This document shows, in pieces, positions 1 to 6,944 of a stretch of DNA of 7,602 nucleotides. The notes beneath the pieces were generated by a model. The model did not search any database, was not told the DNA's origin, and saw nothing but the letters and a program-made list of their open reading frames with translations. This stretch comes from an uncultured Lachnospiraceae bacterium. Its GTDB lineage: Bacteria > Bacillota > Clostridia > Lachnospirales > Lachnospiraceae. How positions within the stretch are numbered: position 1 is the stretch's first letter; the number at the start of each line of letters is the position of its first letter. The DNA is taken from NCBI GenBank assembly GCA_937915975.1, contig CALGGL010000033.1, positions 1 to 7,602 of the forward strand, read 5' to 3'. The translations under genes and the position numbers were made by a program.

Positions 1-232
1 CATCCATCGGCTGGTTAAATCCTGTGTTATTTACAGGCTGTGTCATTCCTGCGTCCACAGGCTGGTTGAATCCCGTGTTATTCACAGGCTGTGTCATCCC
101 CGCATCCATCGGCTGGTTAAATCCTGTGTTATTTACAGGCTGTGTCATTCCTGCGTCAACCGGCTGGTTGAATCCTGTGTTATTTACAGGCTGTGTCATC
201 CCCGCGTCCATCGGCTGATTAAAGCCTGTGTT
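1..232 (-). repeat. 51-bp in-frame tandem repeat with a 102-bp higher-order period
   Basis: The units lie at 1-50 (first base outside the window), 51-101, 102-152, 153-203 and a degenerate partial copy at 204-232. They alternate between two types: type A codes Met and type B codes Val at the seventh residue of the 17-residue unit. The type A copies at 1-50 and 103-152 are identical over 50 bases. The type B copies at 51-101 and 153-203 differ at four bases. Because 51 is divisible by three, gain or loss of units keeps the frame. The array continues beyond the left edge, so the copy number is unknown. Confidence 0.95.
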
Positions 233-295
233 GCCGGTCATATTAAGCGGATTCTGATTTGGGTCATAATTTCCATTGTTAAAATTATTATCCAT
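1..295 (-). CDS. Asn/Gln/Pro-rich tandem-repeat protein, N-terminal part (cut by window edge)
   Basis: I do not recognise the family. The ATG lies at 293-295, and GAAGGGGG at 307-314 is a Shine-Dalgarno site 11 nt upstream. The frame stays open for 98 codons to the window edge, so the C-terminus is missing. Residues 1-22 are an Asn-rich leader beginning MDNNFNNGNYDPNQNPLN. From residue 23 a 17-residue unit, TGFNQP(M/V)DAGMTQPVNN, repeats: four full copies and the start of a fifth. No signal peptide or membrane segment is visible, and the segment is predicted to be disordered and uncharged apart from one Asp per unit. The gene starts 19 nt after the buk stop with no terminator between, so it is probably cotranscribed with ptb-buk. 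Differences between copies are nearly all synonymous, which supports real translation. In related clostridia such low-complexity N-termini often precede a membrane or zinc-ribbon domain, but nothing here shows what follows. No function is assigned. Confidence 0.8.
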   Translation of the reverse strand, partial: MDNNFNNGNYDPNQNPLNMTGNTGFNQPMDAGMTQPVNNTGFNQPVDAGMTQPVNNTGFNQPMDAGMTQPVNNTGFNQPVDAGMTQPVNNTGFNQPMD

Positions 296-314
296 TCCCT
301 TTAATTCCCCCTTC

Positions 315-1385
315 TTAATAAACCTTTGCTTCCTCTTCTTTATTTAATACTCTTAAAGCACCCTGAGCCAATGCAAGTAACTCATCCTCACCTGCATATA
401 CTGTAAACGGTGCTATAAATCCTGCACGCTTTTTAAGCTCATCAACTACATAATCCGAATAAGCTATACCACCTGTAAGGATAACCTGGTCAACCTTTCC
501 GCATAATACCGTAGCCTGTGCGCCCATATCCTTGGCAACCTGATATATAAAAGCATCCATAACAAGCTTAGCCTTAGCATCATTCTTGTTAAATGCAAGA
601 TCCTCAACATCTCTTTGGTCATTTGTACCAAGATAAGCATTGTAGCCTGCCTTACCTACAAGCTGCTTAACCATCTCTTTTTCGGTATATTTTCCTGAAT
701 AGCAAAGTCTTACAAGCTCACCGTTCGGTATAGCTCCTGCTCTTTCAGGTGAAAATGCGCCATCACCGTTAAGTGCATTAAATACATCAATAACCTTACC
801 GTCCTTATGAGCACCGACGGATACTCCGCCACCCATATGAACAACTATAAGATTAAGTGACTCGTAAGGAACACCCTTTTCCTTGGCATATCTTTTTGCA
901 ACGGCCTTTTGGTTAAGTGCGTGGAAGATACTTGTTCTCGGCATCTCAGGATGTCCCGATATTCTTGCCACGTCGGAAAGCTCATCAACCACAACAGGAT
1001 CAACGATATACGCAGGAACACCTACCTCATCCGCAATTTCCTTTGCAATTAAACCACCAAGGTTTGAAGCATGCTCACCTCTTTTGGCTTCAACAAGGTC
1101 CTTGATAAGAGCATCGGTTACCTCATAGGTACCACCCGGAATAGGCTTAAGCAAACCGCCTCGGCCGACTACCACATCGAGAGTCTTGATGTCAAAATCA
1201 TTGTCCGCCAAAACCTTGGTAATAACCTCCTTACGGAAATCCTTTTGCGCAACTATTGAATCATACTTAGCGATTTCTTCGGTTGCATGTCTTAAAGTTT
1301 CTTCAAATAAAAGGTTCTCATCTTCAAATACACCAATCTTGGTTGAAGTTGAACCCGGATTAATTATAAGTGATTTATAACCCAT
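315..1385 (-). CDS. buk: Butyrate kinase
   Basis: Cytoplasmic kinase that transfers phosphate from butyryl phosphate to ADP, giving butyrate and ATP, the energy-conserving end of butyrate fermentation. The 356-residue length is normal for the family. It has the acetate/butyrate kinase (ASKHA) fold motifs: INPGSTSTK at residues 8-16 (first phosphate loop), GRGG at 74-77, GHPEMPR at 144-150, HMGGG at 183-187, [11 protein letters not shown] at 207-217, LTGG at 303-306 (adenosine region) and [17 protein letters not shown] at 331-347. The GRGG and SPERAG forms and the length fit butyrate kinase rather than the roughly 400-residue acetate kinase. The ATG start has AAGGAGA at 1391-1397, 5 nt upstream. 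It follows ptb by 59 nt, the usual order for this pair. Branched-chain acyl phosphates are a possible alternative or additional substrate, as in some relatives. The identification is firm and substrate breadth is inferred. Confidence 0.96.
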   Translation of the reverse strand: MGYKSLIINPGSTSTKIGVFEDENLLFEETLRHATEEIAKYDSIVAQKDFRKEVITKVLADNDFDIKTLDVVVGRGGLLKPIPGGTYEVTDALIKDLVEAKRGEHASNLGGLIAKEIADEVGVPAYIVDPVVVDELSDVARISGHPEMPRTSIFHALNQKAVAKRYAKEKGVPYESLNLIVVHMGGGVSVGAHKDGKVIDVFNALNGDGAFSPERAGAIPNGELVRLCYSGKYTEKEMVKQLVGKAGYNAYLGTNDQRDVEDLAFNKNDAKAKLVMDAFIYQVAKDMGAQATVLCGKVDQVILTGGIAYSDYVVDELKKRAGFIAPFTVYAGEDELLALAQGALRVLNKEEEAKVY

Positions 1386-1406
1386 TTTATTCTCCTTATC
1401 ATATCA

Positions 1407-1424
1407 AAATTTATCAATAAACTT
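1407..1424. promoter_or_regulatory. AT-rich inverted repeat in the ptb-buk gap
   Basis: On the minus strand, AAGTTTAT and ATAAATTT flank a central TG, giving an 8-bp dyad with one G-T pair. It ends 10 nt upstream of the buk Shine-Dalgarno site, inside the 59-nt intergenic gap. It could be a weak mRNA hairpin or a protein site. It is short, has almost no G+C and has no following T run suited to a terminator, so chance is a real possibility. Confidence 0.25.
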
Positions 1425-1444
1425 AATCTGGTTATCAGCCGATA

Positions 1445-2368
1445 CTAATCATTTTTCTTGCTTAATTCTTCTGCAACTATTGCAGCAAGAGCAATTGAAT
1501 TAACCTTAGTCTCAAATTCGTCCGAACGTGAGGTTAAGATAACAGGTGCCTTGGTTCCTGTTAAGATACAGCCGTTCTTAACATTTGCAGTATGAACAAG
1601 ACACTTATATACAAGGTTACCTGCATGGATGTCAGGGAATAATATAACATCAGCATCTCCGACAATCTTACGTCCTGTAGCTCCCTTATGTCTTGCTGCC
1701 TCAGGGTCTATGGCAAGATCAAGTGAAAGCGGTCCGTCAACTATACATCCGGTTATCTGACCTTCTTCGTTCATCTTAGTAAGCTCTGCTGCCTCAACGG
1801 TAACAGGCATCTTAGGATTAACAACCTCAACTGCCGCAACAGGTGCAACCTTAGGGCACTCAATACCGCAGGCCTGAGCAACCTCAACGGTATTTTTGAT
1901 AATACCTGCCTTATCCTCAAGTGTCGGATATGGAATAAATGCAACATCCGATAAGAAAAGTAATCTGTCATAGCCTTCAATCTCAAATACGGCTACGTGT
2001 GAAAGAGGCTTACCTGTTCTTAAACCAATCTCCTTGTCAAGCACGCTCTTAAGGAAATCCTTTGTATCAATGAGACCTTTCATATACATATCAGCCTCAC
2101 CGTCGTGTACAAGCTTAACTGCTGTTCTTGCTGCTTCAATCATATCCTTAACATCAACAATCTTGAAGTCCGATATATTAATATTCTTTGAAGCTGCGAT
2201 TTCCTTAATCTTATCCTCATCGCCAACCAAAATTGCATCAGCAATATTCTTATCCTTTGCTGCCCTTACAGCCTCGAGAACTGCGTCATCCTGAGCGTTG
2301 GCAACTGCTACCTTTTTTACACTGCACTCGCCGATTTTTGCAAGTAATGCGTCAAAACCCTTGTTCAT
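1445..2368 (-). CDS. ptb: Phosphate butyryltransferase
   Basis: Cytoplasmic enzyme that exchanges the CoA of butyryl-CoA for inorganic phosphate, making butyryl phosphate for the butyrate kinase encoded next. The 307 residues match the usual length of about 300 and span one phosphate acetyl/butyryltransferase domain. Visible family segments include MKGLIDT at residues 96-102, GPLSLDLAID at 212-221, ADVILFPDIHAGNLVYK at 239-255 and APVILTSRSDE at 274-284. The ATG is preceded by AAAGGA at 2379-2384 with 10 nt spacing. A promoter candidate sits at 2430-2458, giving a leader of roughly 55 nt. In the stretch for residues 53-74 all five lysines use AAG, unlike the AAA-rich decarboxylase gene upstream, which fits a highly expressed gene. 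Phosphate acetyltransferase is the main alternative, but the pairing with buk makes butyryl-CoA the likely substrate. Confidence 0.95.
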   Translation of the reverse strand: MNKGFDALLAKIGECSVKKVAVANAQDDAVLEAVRAAKDKNIADAILVGDEDKIKEIAASKNINISDFKIVDVKDMIEAARTAVKLVHDGEADMYMKGLIDTKDFLKSVLDKEIGLRTGKPLSHVAVFEIEGYDRLLFLSDVAFIPYPTLEDKAGIIKNTVEVAQACGIECPKVAPVAAVEVVNPKMPVTVEAAELTKMNEEGQITGCIVDGPLSLDLAIDPEAARHKGATGRKIVGDADVILFPDIHAGNLVYKCLVHTANVKNGCILTGTKAPVILTSRSDEFETKVNSIALAAIVAEELSKKND

Positions 2369-2429
2369 TTGTCTTTAATCCTTTCTTTATTTAATAATAT
2401 TTTCATTCAAATTAAATCAAGTACATTAC

Positions 2430-2458
2430 ATTATAACACGAAAAATCAATATTATAAA
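2430..2458 (-). promoter_or_regulatory. Sigma-A-type promoter candidate for ptb-buk
   Basis: On the minus strand, TTTATA (2453-2458, four of six matches to TTGACA) is followed by a 17-nt spacer and a perfect TATAAT (2430-2435). A TG one base before the TATAAT makes an extended -10, which can compensate for the weak -35. It lies directly after the MATE stop codon in the only sizeable gap between the two gene blocks. Expected transcription start is near 2423, about 55 nt before the ptb ATG. A second TATAAT at 2451-2456 overlaps the -35 and could be an alternative. Confidence 0.6.
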
Positions 2459-2462
2459 GATT

Positions 2463-3794
2463 TTATTTTTCTGCATTTCCCGTCGGTCTTACGAAAAAAT
2501 ATGTAATCCAAAGAAGCACAGCCATAATTACCCAGCTTATGGGCTCGGTATATGCCACACCCTTATAGGCAAACGCAGGAACAAGAAAAATAACCGATAA
2601 TATTTTTATAAGCATCTCGGCAATACTTGAAACAACCGGCATTATTTTATGTCCCATTCCCTGAAGCGAACACCTCATTACAAAGAGCGGTCCTAAGATG
2701 TAAAAAAACGAAACACTTATCTTCATATACATAATTGCCGGTTCCACTATCTCCTTATTATCGGTACTTGTTATCCACTCCACTATGGTTCTTCCGAGCG
2801 TAAAGCATATAATCATAAGAACAGTTGTAATGGCTGTAACGATTATATGTGCCTGCCATATGCCCTGCCTTATTCTTTTATAATTACCCGCCCCCATATT
2901 CTGGCTTACATAGGTTGTCATGGCAATTCCGATGGTGTATAAGAAAACCGTAAGAATATCAAATAATCTTCTTGCAGCGGTATGTGCCGTGATTATTTCG
3001 GTTCCAAGACCGTTAATTGCCCCCTGAAGAATAACGGTTCCGATATTAACTATGCAAGACATAAGTCCCATGGCAAGTCCGGTTGTAACAAGATCACCGT
3101 ATTCTTTGCCCGTAAGCTTTAAATCTTCGGATTTCGGAAGAATTTCCTTATATTTAAACAGCATATAAATAAGACAGGAGAATCCCGAAACCGCCTGAGC
3201 TATTACGGTAGCATATGCAGCACCCTTTATCTCCCATGAAAAAAACTTTACAAATAATAAATCAAGAAAAATATTAAGCACAACCGCCACAATAAGACAA
3301 TAAAGCGGTGTTTTGCTGTCTCCAAGTGCCCTTAGGGTATTGGCACAGAAATTATAAAGTGTCGCAAATATAATACCGGCGAGTATGATTCTTACATACG
3401 AAACGGCATAAGGCATAACATCCTCTGTGGTATTTAAGGCAACCAGTATCTTTTTAATTAATATTTCTCCGGCTGCCGTAAAAATTACAGCCGTAGAAAA
3501 TGTAAGAATAATAGCTCCCGCAACAAACCTTCGGATTTTTTCAAAATTATTTGCTCCAAAGGAATTTGCAATCGATATTGCAAAGCCCTGCGTAAGCCCG
3601 TTTATAAAACCGATTATCATATTGGAAACAACTGCAGTTGCACCGATTGCCGCAAAAGCATTTGTTCCGACATAAGCACTTACAATTTTTGCATCTATCA
3701 TATTATAAAGCTGTTGAAATATACAGCTCGCCATAAGAGGAAATGCAAATAATAATATAACCTTTGCCGGATATCCTTTAGTTAATTCTTTCAA
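2463..3794 (-). CDS. MATE family efflux transporter (TTG start)
   Basis: Inner-membrane, cation-coupled exporter of the multidrug and toxic compound extrusion family. The 443 residues give about 12 hydrophobic segments, roughly at 12-32, 46-68, 89-112, 130-152, 163-185, 190-213, 236-260, 275-297, 313-335, 357-378, 388-408 and 415-434. Family signatures are FQQLYNMIDAKIVS (26-39), RALGDSKTPL (155-164), NMGAGNYKRIRQG (299-311) and SLQGMGHKIMPVVS (376-389); the last pair mirrors the first-half motifs, as expected of the two-bundle fold. The start is TTG at 3792-3794, overlapping the decarboxylase TGA. A stop codon lies in frame just upstream, and the next Met (residue 21) would remove most of helix 1, so TTG is the best start. 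Substrate is not readable from sequence. The overlap with a decarboxylase suggests, but does not show, export of an amine product; a drug exporter is the default alternative. Confidence 0.92.
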   Translation of the reverse strand: MKELTKGYPAKVILLFAFPLMASCIFQQLYNMIDAKIVSAYVGTNAFAAIGATAVVSNMIIGFINGLTQGFAISIANSFGANNFEKIRRFVAGAIILTFSTAVIFTAAGEILIKKILVALNTTEDVMPYAVSYVRIILAGIIFATLYNFCANTLRALGDSKTPLYCLIVAVVLNIFLDLLFVKFFSWEIKGAAYATVIAQAVSGFSCLIYMLFKYKEILPKSEDLKLTGKEYGDLVTTGLAMGLMSCIVNIGTVILQGAINGLGTEIITAHTAARRLFDILTVFLYTIGIAMTTYVSQNMGAGNYKRIRQGIWQAHIIVTAITTVLMIICFTLGRTIVEWITSTDNKEIVEPAIMYMKISVSFFYILGPLFVMRCSLQGMGHKIMPVVSSIAEMLIKILSVIFLVPAFAYKGVAYTEPISWVIMAVLLWITYFFVRPTGNAEK

Positions 3795-5245
3795 TCTATT
3801 TCACCATGAAGCTGCCTTCCCTGTCTGACATGTAAAATAAGCTCATTTATCTTTTCCTTTGAAAAAAAATCACCCTTTTTCAATATGTATGTTCCGGGCG
3901 GATAAACGAAAATATTATCAGCGGCAGTCTTCCCTTCCATGCCTTTTAGCTTATCAATTATCCTTTCAATATATGCCTTATCAGCATAATTTGTATTGAA
4001 AGTATATACTTGATTGGAAGAGTTTTCAATATCAATTATTTTTTTTATATAATAATCATAATTATCATCCAGCTTCCTTAGAGAATCATACAAGTACTCA
4101 AAATCTTTTTCGCTATCCGCAAATGTCGAAATTAAAACAACATAGTTAATTCCCGACATCTCGGTAATATTGCCAAACTCCTCCGAAAGAAGCTTTTCAA
4201 GAGCAGCACCTGTCAATGGCGCCTTTGCAAAAAATACAATTCTGGTCTCATCAAGCTGAAGGGTATTGGTGTTCTTTGTTTTGTCTTCCGGTGTATTTAT
4301 TTTATCCAATAGGTATAAATTATTTAACTCGCAGCATTTATTTCTAAATTCCCGAAGTCTCTTCAGGTAAGCACTAAAATCCTGCTTAGATGCTGTATCC
4401 ACAGCCCTTTCCATATCGCAAAGCATAATATATGACGGTGAGGAGCTCATAAAAACAGAAAGGTATTTTTGCAGCTTTGGTGCAATATTTTTATCCATTA
4501 CATGCAAAATTGCTGTCTGTGTCATGGAGGGAAGTGTTTTGTGAAGACTCTGAATAACTATATCCGCACCTTTACTTATAGCCGACTTACCCATAAACGG
4601 AAGATGGGCTCCGTGTGCCTCGTCCACGATAAGTCTCATACCGTAACTATGTACAAGCTCGCTAATAGCGCTTATATCCGATAATATTCCTTCATAAGTT
4701 GGACTTGTAATGACAACTGCCACAGCATCGGGATTAAGTTCACATACCGTCTTTAAGTCTTCTGTTTTTATCTCTTTTTTAATGCCGTAATTTTTATCAT
4801 TTTCCGGCTCAACAAAAACCGTTTTTAGTCCCCTTAATCCTGCAATATTATGCACGGATTTATGACAGTTAGATGCAATAATTATCTTATCCCCCGGATT
4901 TGCTACGGCTGCCACTGCTGCCATAATTCCTCCGGTTGAGCCGTTAACAAGATAATAGCTTGCAAAGGTTCCATAGATCTTTGCAAGCTCTTCCTGTGAT
5001 TTCTTAATCATATCCTGCGGATTGTGCAGATCATCAAGCCCAGGCACCTCCGTAACATCATATGCATGCACCGTATCAAGAAGCTCGTCCAGTTTTTTTA
5101 TATCAAAACTGCCTGTGTAATCATTACTGTCCTCATAAGGTGCAGCCATATCATAAACCGGCTTTCTTTTGTGTCCCGGCATATGCCACACACTGCGTTT
5201 ATCTCCCAAATATTCAGTTAATCCTTTTGCAATAAATCTTTCCAT
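3791..5245 (-). CDS. Orn/Lys/Arg decarboxylase family protein (PLP-dependent, short Gram-positive type)
   Basis: Cytoplasmic pyridoxal-phosphate enzyme expected to decarboxylate a basic amino acid (lysine, arginine or ornithine) to cadaverine, agmatine or putrescine. At 484 residues it matches the Bacillus SpeA/YaaO-type enzymes, which lack the N-terminal wing domain of enterobacterial LdcI/AdiA. Visible landmarks are HMPGHK (21-26), the cofactor loop NGSTGG (101-106), SNCHKSVH (125-132) with a likely ring-stacking His128, VDEAHGAH (207-214) with Asp208 for the pyridine nitrogen, SLHKTLPSMTQ (233-243) with Lys236 as the Schiff-base lysine, and the C-terminal YPPGTY (448-453). All catalytic residues appear intact. 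The ATG lies 5 nt after the AAA+ gene stop, with GGATAGG as a poor Shine-Dalgarno site, so coupling is likely. It overlaps the MATE gene by 4 nt. Substrate cannot be told from sequence alone, and gene symbols such as speA or cadA would be guesses. Confidence 0.9.
   Translation of the reverse strand: MERFIAKGLTEYLGDKRSVWHMPGHKRKPVYDMAAPYEDSNDYTGSFDIKKLDELLDTVHAYDVTEVPGLDDLHNPQDMIKKSQEELAKIYGTFASYYLVNGSTGGIMAAVAAVANPGDKIIIASNCHKSVHNIAGLRGLKTVFVEPENDKNYGIKKEIKTEDLKTVCELNPDAVAVVITSPTYEGILSDISAISELVHSYGMRLIVDEAHGAHLPFMGKSAISKGADIVIQSLHKTLPSMTQTAILHVMDKNIAPKLQKYLSVFMSSSPSYIMLCDMERAVDTASKQDFSAYLKRLREFRNKCCELNNLYLLDKINTPEDKTKNTNTLQLDETRIVFFAKAPLTGAALEKLLSEEFGNITEMSGINYVVLISTFADSEKDFEYLYDSLRKLDDNYDYYIKKIIDIENSSNQVYTFNTNYADKAYIERIIDKLKGMEGKTAADNIFVYPPGTYILKKGDFFSKEKINELILHVRQGRQLHGEID
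3801..3805 (-). promoter_or_regulatory. Shine-Dalgarno site for the TTG-started MATE gene
   Basis: GGTGA on the minus strand, 6 nt before the TTG, matches the 3' part of the canonical AAGGAGGTGAT sequence. It lies within the last codons of the decarboxylase gene. The weak site and weak start codon, with the TTGA start/stop overlap, suggest that translation depends on ribosomes finishing the upstream gene. Confidence 0.5.
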
Positions 5246-5250
5246 AGTAC

Positions 5251-6900
5251 CTATCCAAAGGTTAAATCCTTCACATCTGAAAGTTTTATGAGCATAAGCT
5301 CGTCTTCATTTATATCCATATCGGTAACCAGACGGTTAGCCTGATTACTGATGGCTTTTTCAAGATAATTTCTGACAGAACGCGCATTACCGAAATTATG
5401 CGGCGGAGCAATCATTGTTTTTTTGAATTTCTCCTTAATGAACTCCAATGCCTCATCATCAAAGCTGTAATCCAAACCTTTTGCTCTGTTTATAATAATC
5501 TCCACAAGCTCATCCGACGTATAGTTCGGAAATTCTATGGTTCTGTTAAATCTGGAGCGAAGTCCCGGATTGGCATCAAGAAAATCCTGCATCTCATCGT
5601 GATAACCGGCAGCTATAACAATAAGATCATCCCTGTAATCCTCCATAGCCTTATTGAGAATGTCTATAGCCTCCTGTCCGAAGTCCCCATCCTGCTTGTT
5701 TGTGGTAAGAGCATATGCCTCGTCTATAAACAGTACTCCGCCCTTTGCCTTTTCGACGACCTCCATAACCTTTTCACCGGTCTGTCCCATATATCCGGCA
5801 ACAAGTCCCGAACGGTCAACCTCAACAAGATGTCCCTTCGATAATATACCGAGATTATGATATATCTTGGAAAGAATTCTTGCGACTGTGGTTTTTCCCG
5901 TTCCCGGATTACCTAAAAACACCAGATGATTAGTCGTCGGCGGAACCTTCAAGCCCTTCTTTTTTCTAAGCTCACATACCTTAAGGAGGTTTACAAGGTT
6001 ATTAACCTCCCGCTTGACACTTGCCATACCGGTTAACCCGTTAAGCTCCTCCATAAGCTTGGCAAGATCGAGAGTATCGGGATTTATGCCCGAATTTTCT
6101 TTTGTATCAGCTGCCGGGCTTTTTGCTTCCGCATCTGCTTTTTCACGTAACCTGTCTTTTTCCCGGGAAATATTTATCTTTAAACCGTTTTCATTTCTTC
6201 CAAATGTCGACTCATCGGAATTATCACTGTTATCTGAGTTCTTCGGCTCATCTTCATATACGGTTTCTCTTATGTATCCCGTAAAGGAAGAAGCCTCCGG
6301 TGAATTATTTCTATCAAAACCCTTTGACGGTTTAAATGCTATCGTAGGCTTTTCGCTTCTTATTTTTCCGTTAATTATATCTATATTTGAACGAAGCATT
6401 CGGATATAAGCCTCAAGGCAGTCAAGCTCACCCTGCTTTATCTCCTGATTGCAGGCAATAAGATCATTACCTATGTAATTAAATGTAGTTACATAAAGCA
6501 TAAGAAGGTCGTAATAGCCGTTACTTACCTCGCCTGTTTCCGGTCCGATATTTGAACGTACGAAGGCTTCAAGAGACATCGGCGGACGTTCAAGTATCTT
6601 TTCACCCTTTAATTCAAGTCCGTCTGCGTATTGGGCGATAAGCTGCAAATAAAACTGCATGCCCGTAAGTGAATTGATGTAATCTATCTCGTTCTGACTT
6701 ATATCTCCGTCAGCAAAGGCAATATAAACAAGAAAATGAAGCATATCATCCTTGTACATTTCAACAAGATTAATACGCCCCTCGCTTCTTATATAGGCAG
6801 CGCGTCCTATGCTTTCCGCACGCTTCAAGCAAAGCTCATACATCTGACGGCTTTCTTCCTTAACTATATCACCCTTTAAAAAATTAAATCCCCACTTCAT
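5251..6900 (-). CDS. TerB-like domain plus CbbX/SpoVK-type AAA+ ATPase
   Basis: A predicted cytoplasmic AAA+ remodelling ATPase of 549 residues. The C-terminal half (about 285-549) is a CbbX/SpoVK-family module: Walker A GNPGTGKTT (330-338, Lys336), Walker B VLFIDEAYAL (389-398, Asp393 and Glu394), IAAGYHDEM (429-437) in the sensor-1 region, NPGLRSRF (444-451) with the likely arginine finger(s), and sensor-2-like GNARSVRNYLEKA (504-516). The motor looks intact. The N-terminal part (about 1-175) is helical and resembles a TerB fold: FADGDISQNEID (62-73) and a second related segment QEIKQGELDCLEAYI (152-166). Between them and the ATPase lies a charged, probably disordered linker (about 180-280) with an NSD triplet repeat at 221-229. 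The ATG has AGGGGA at 6909-6914, 8 nt upstream. SpoVK and CbbX are usually about 300-320 residues, so the extra N-terminus is extra architecture. Its target is unknown; the decarboxylase encoded 5 nt downstream is a candidate by position only. The ATPase call is firm, and the TerB call is moderate. Confidence 0.9.
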   Translation of the reverse strand: MKWGFNFLKGDIVKEESRQMYELCLKRAESIGRAAYIRSEGRINLVEMYKDDMLHFLVYIAFADGDISQNEIDYINSLTGMQFYLQLIAQYADGLELKGEKILERPPMSLEAFVRSNIGPETGEVSNGYYDLLMLYVTTFNYIGNDLIACNQEIKQGELDCLEAYIRMLRSNIDIINGKIRSEKPTIAFKPSKGFDRNNSPEASSFTGYIRETVYEDEPKNSDNSDNSDESTFGRNENGLKINISREKDRLREKADAEAKSPAADTKENSGINPDTLDLAKLMEELNGLTGMASVKREVNNLVNLLKVCELRKKKGLKVPPTTNHLVFLGNPGTGKTTVARILSKIYHNLGILSKGHLVEVDRSGLVAGYMGQTGEKVMEVVEKAKGGVLFIDEAYALTTNKQDGDFGQEAIDILNKAMEDYRDDLIVIAAGYHDEMQDFLDANPGLRSRFNRTIEFPNYTSDELVEIIINRAKGLDYSFDDEALEFIKEKFKKTMIAPPHNFGNARSVRNYLEKAISNQANRLVTDMDINEDELMLIKLSDVKDLTFG

Positions 6901-6944
6901 AAGACAAGTCCCCTGTCAATAATACTTATAAATAATTCCTTATC

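Noticed and set aside
24..218. Plus-strand open frame with a repeated Cys-containing 17-residue motif
   Set aside because: It is the antisense reading of the 51-bp repeat. A period divisible by three keeps antisense frames open, and the minus-strand reading has a start, a ribosome site and synonymous-only divergence.
1..232. CRISPR-like array
   Set aside because: The units are directly adjacent, with no unique spacers, and they are translated in frame.
296..314. Terminator after buk
   Set aside because: The 19-nt gap has no inverted repeat and carries the next gene's ribosome site.
315..1385. Acetate kinase as the identity of this gene
   Set aside because: The 356-residue length, the GRGG and SPERAG motif forms and the adjacent phosphate butyryltransferase gene fit butyrate kinase better.
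5398..5844. 148-codon plus-strand open frame
   Set aside because: It lies wholly inside the AAA+ motor domain region, whose minus-strand reading has intact Walker motifs. The plus-strand translation shows no recognisable domain.
6014..6409. 131-codon plus-strand open frame rich in Ser, Phe and Leu
   Set aside because: It is antisense to the AAA+ linker, where minus-strand Glu, Lys and Asp codons read as Ser, Phe and Leu. There is no independent support.
6914..6919. Perfect TTGACA on the minus strand upstream of the AAA+ gene
   Set aside because: A -10 at 17 nt spacing would fall at 6891-6896 inside the coding sequence, where the bases are AGTGGG, so no promoter is supported.
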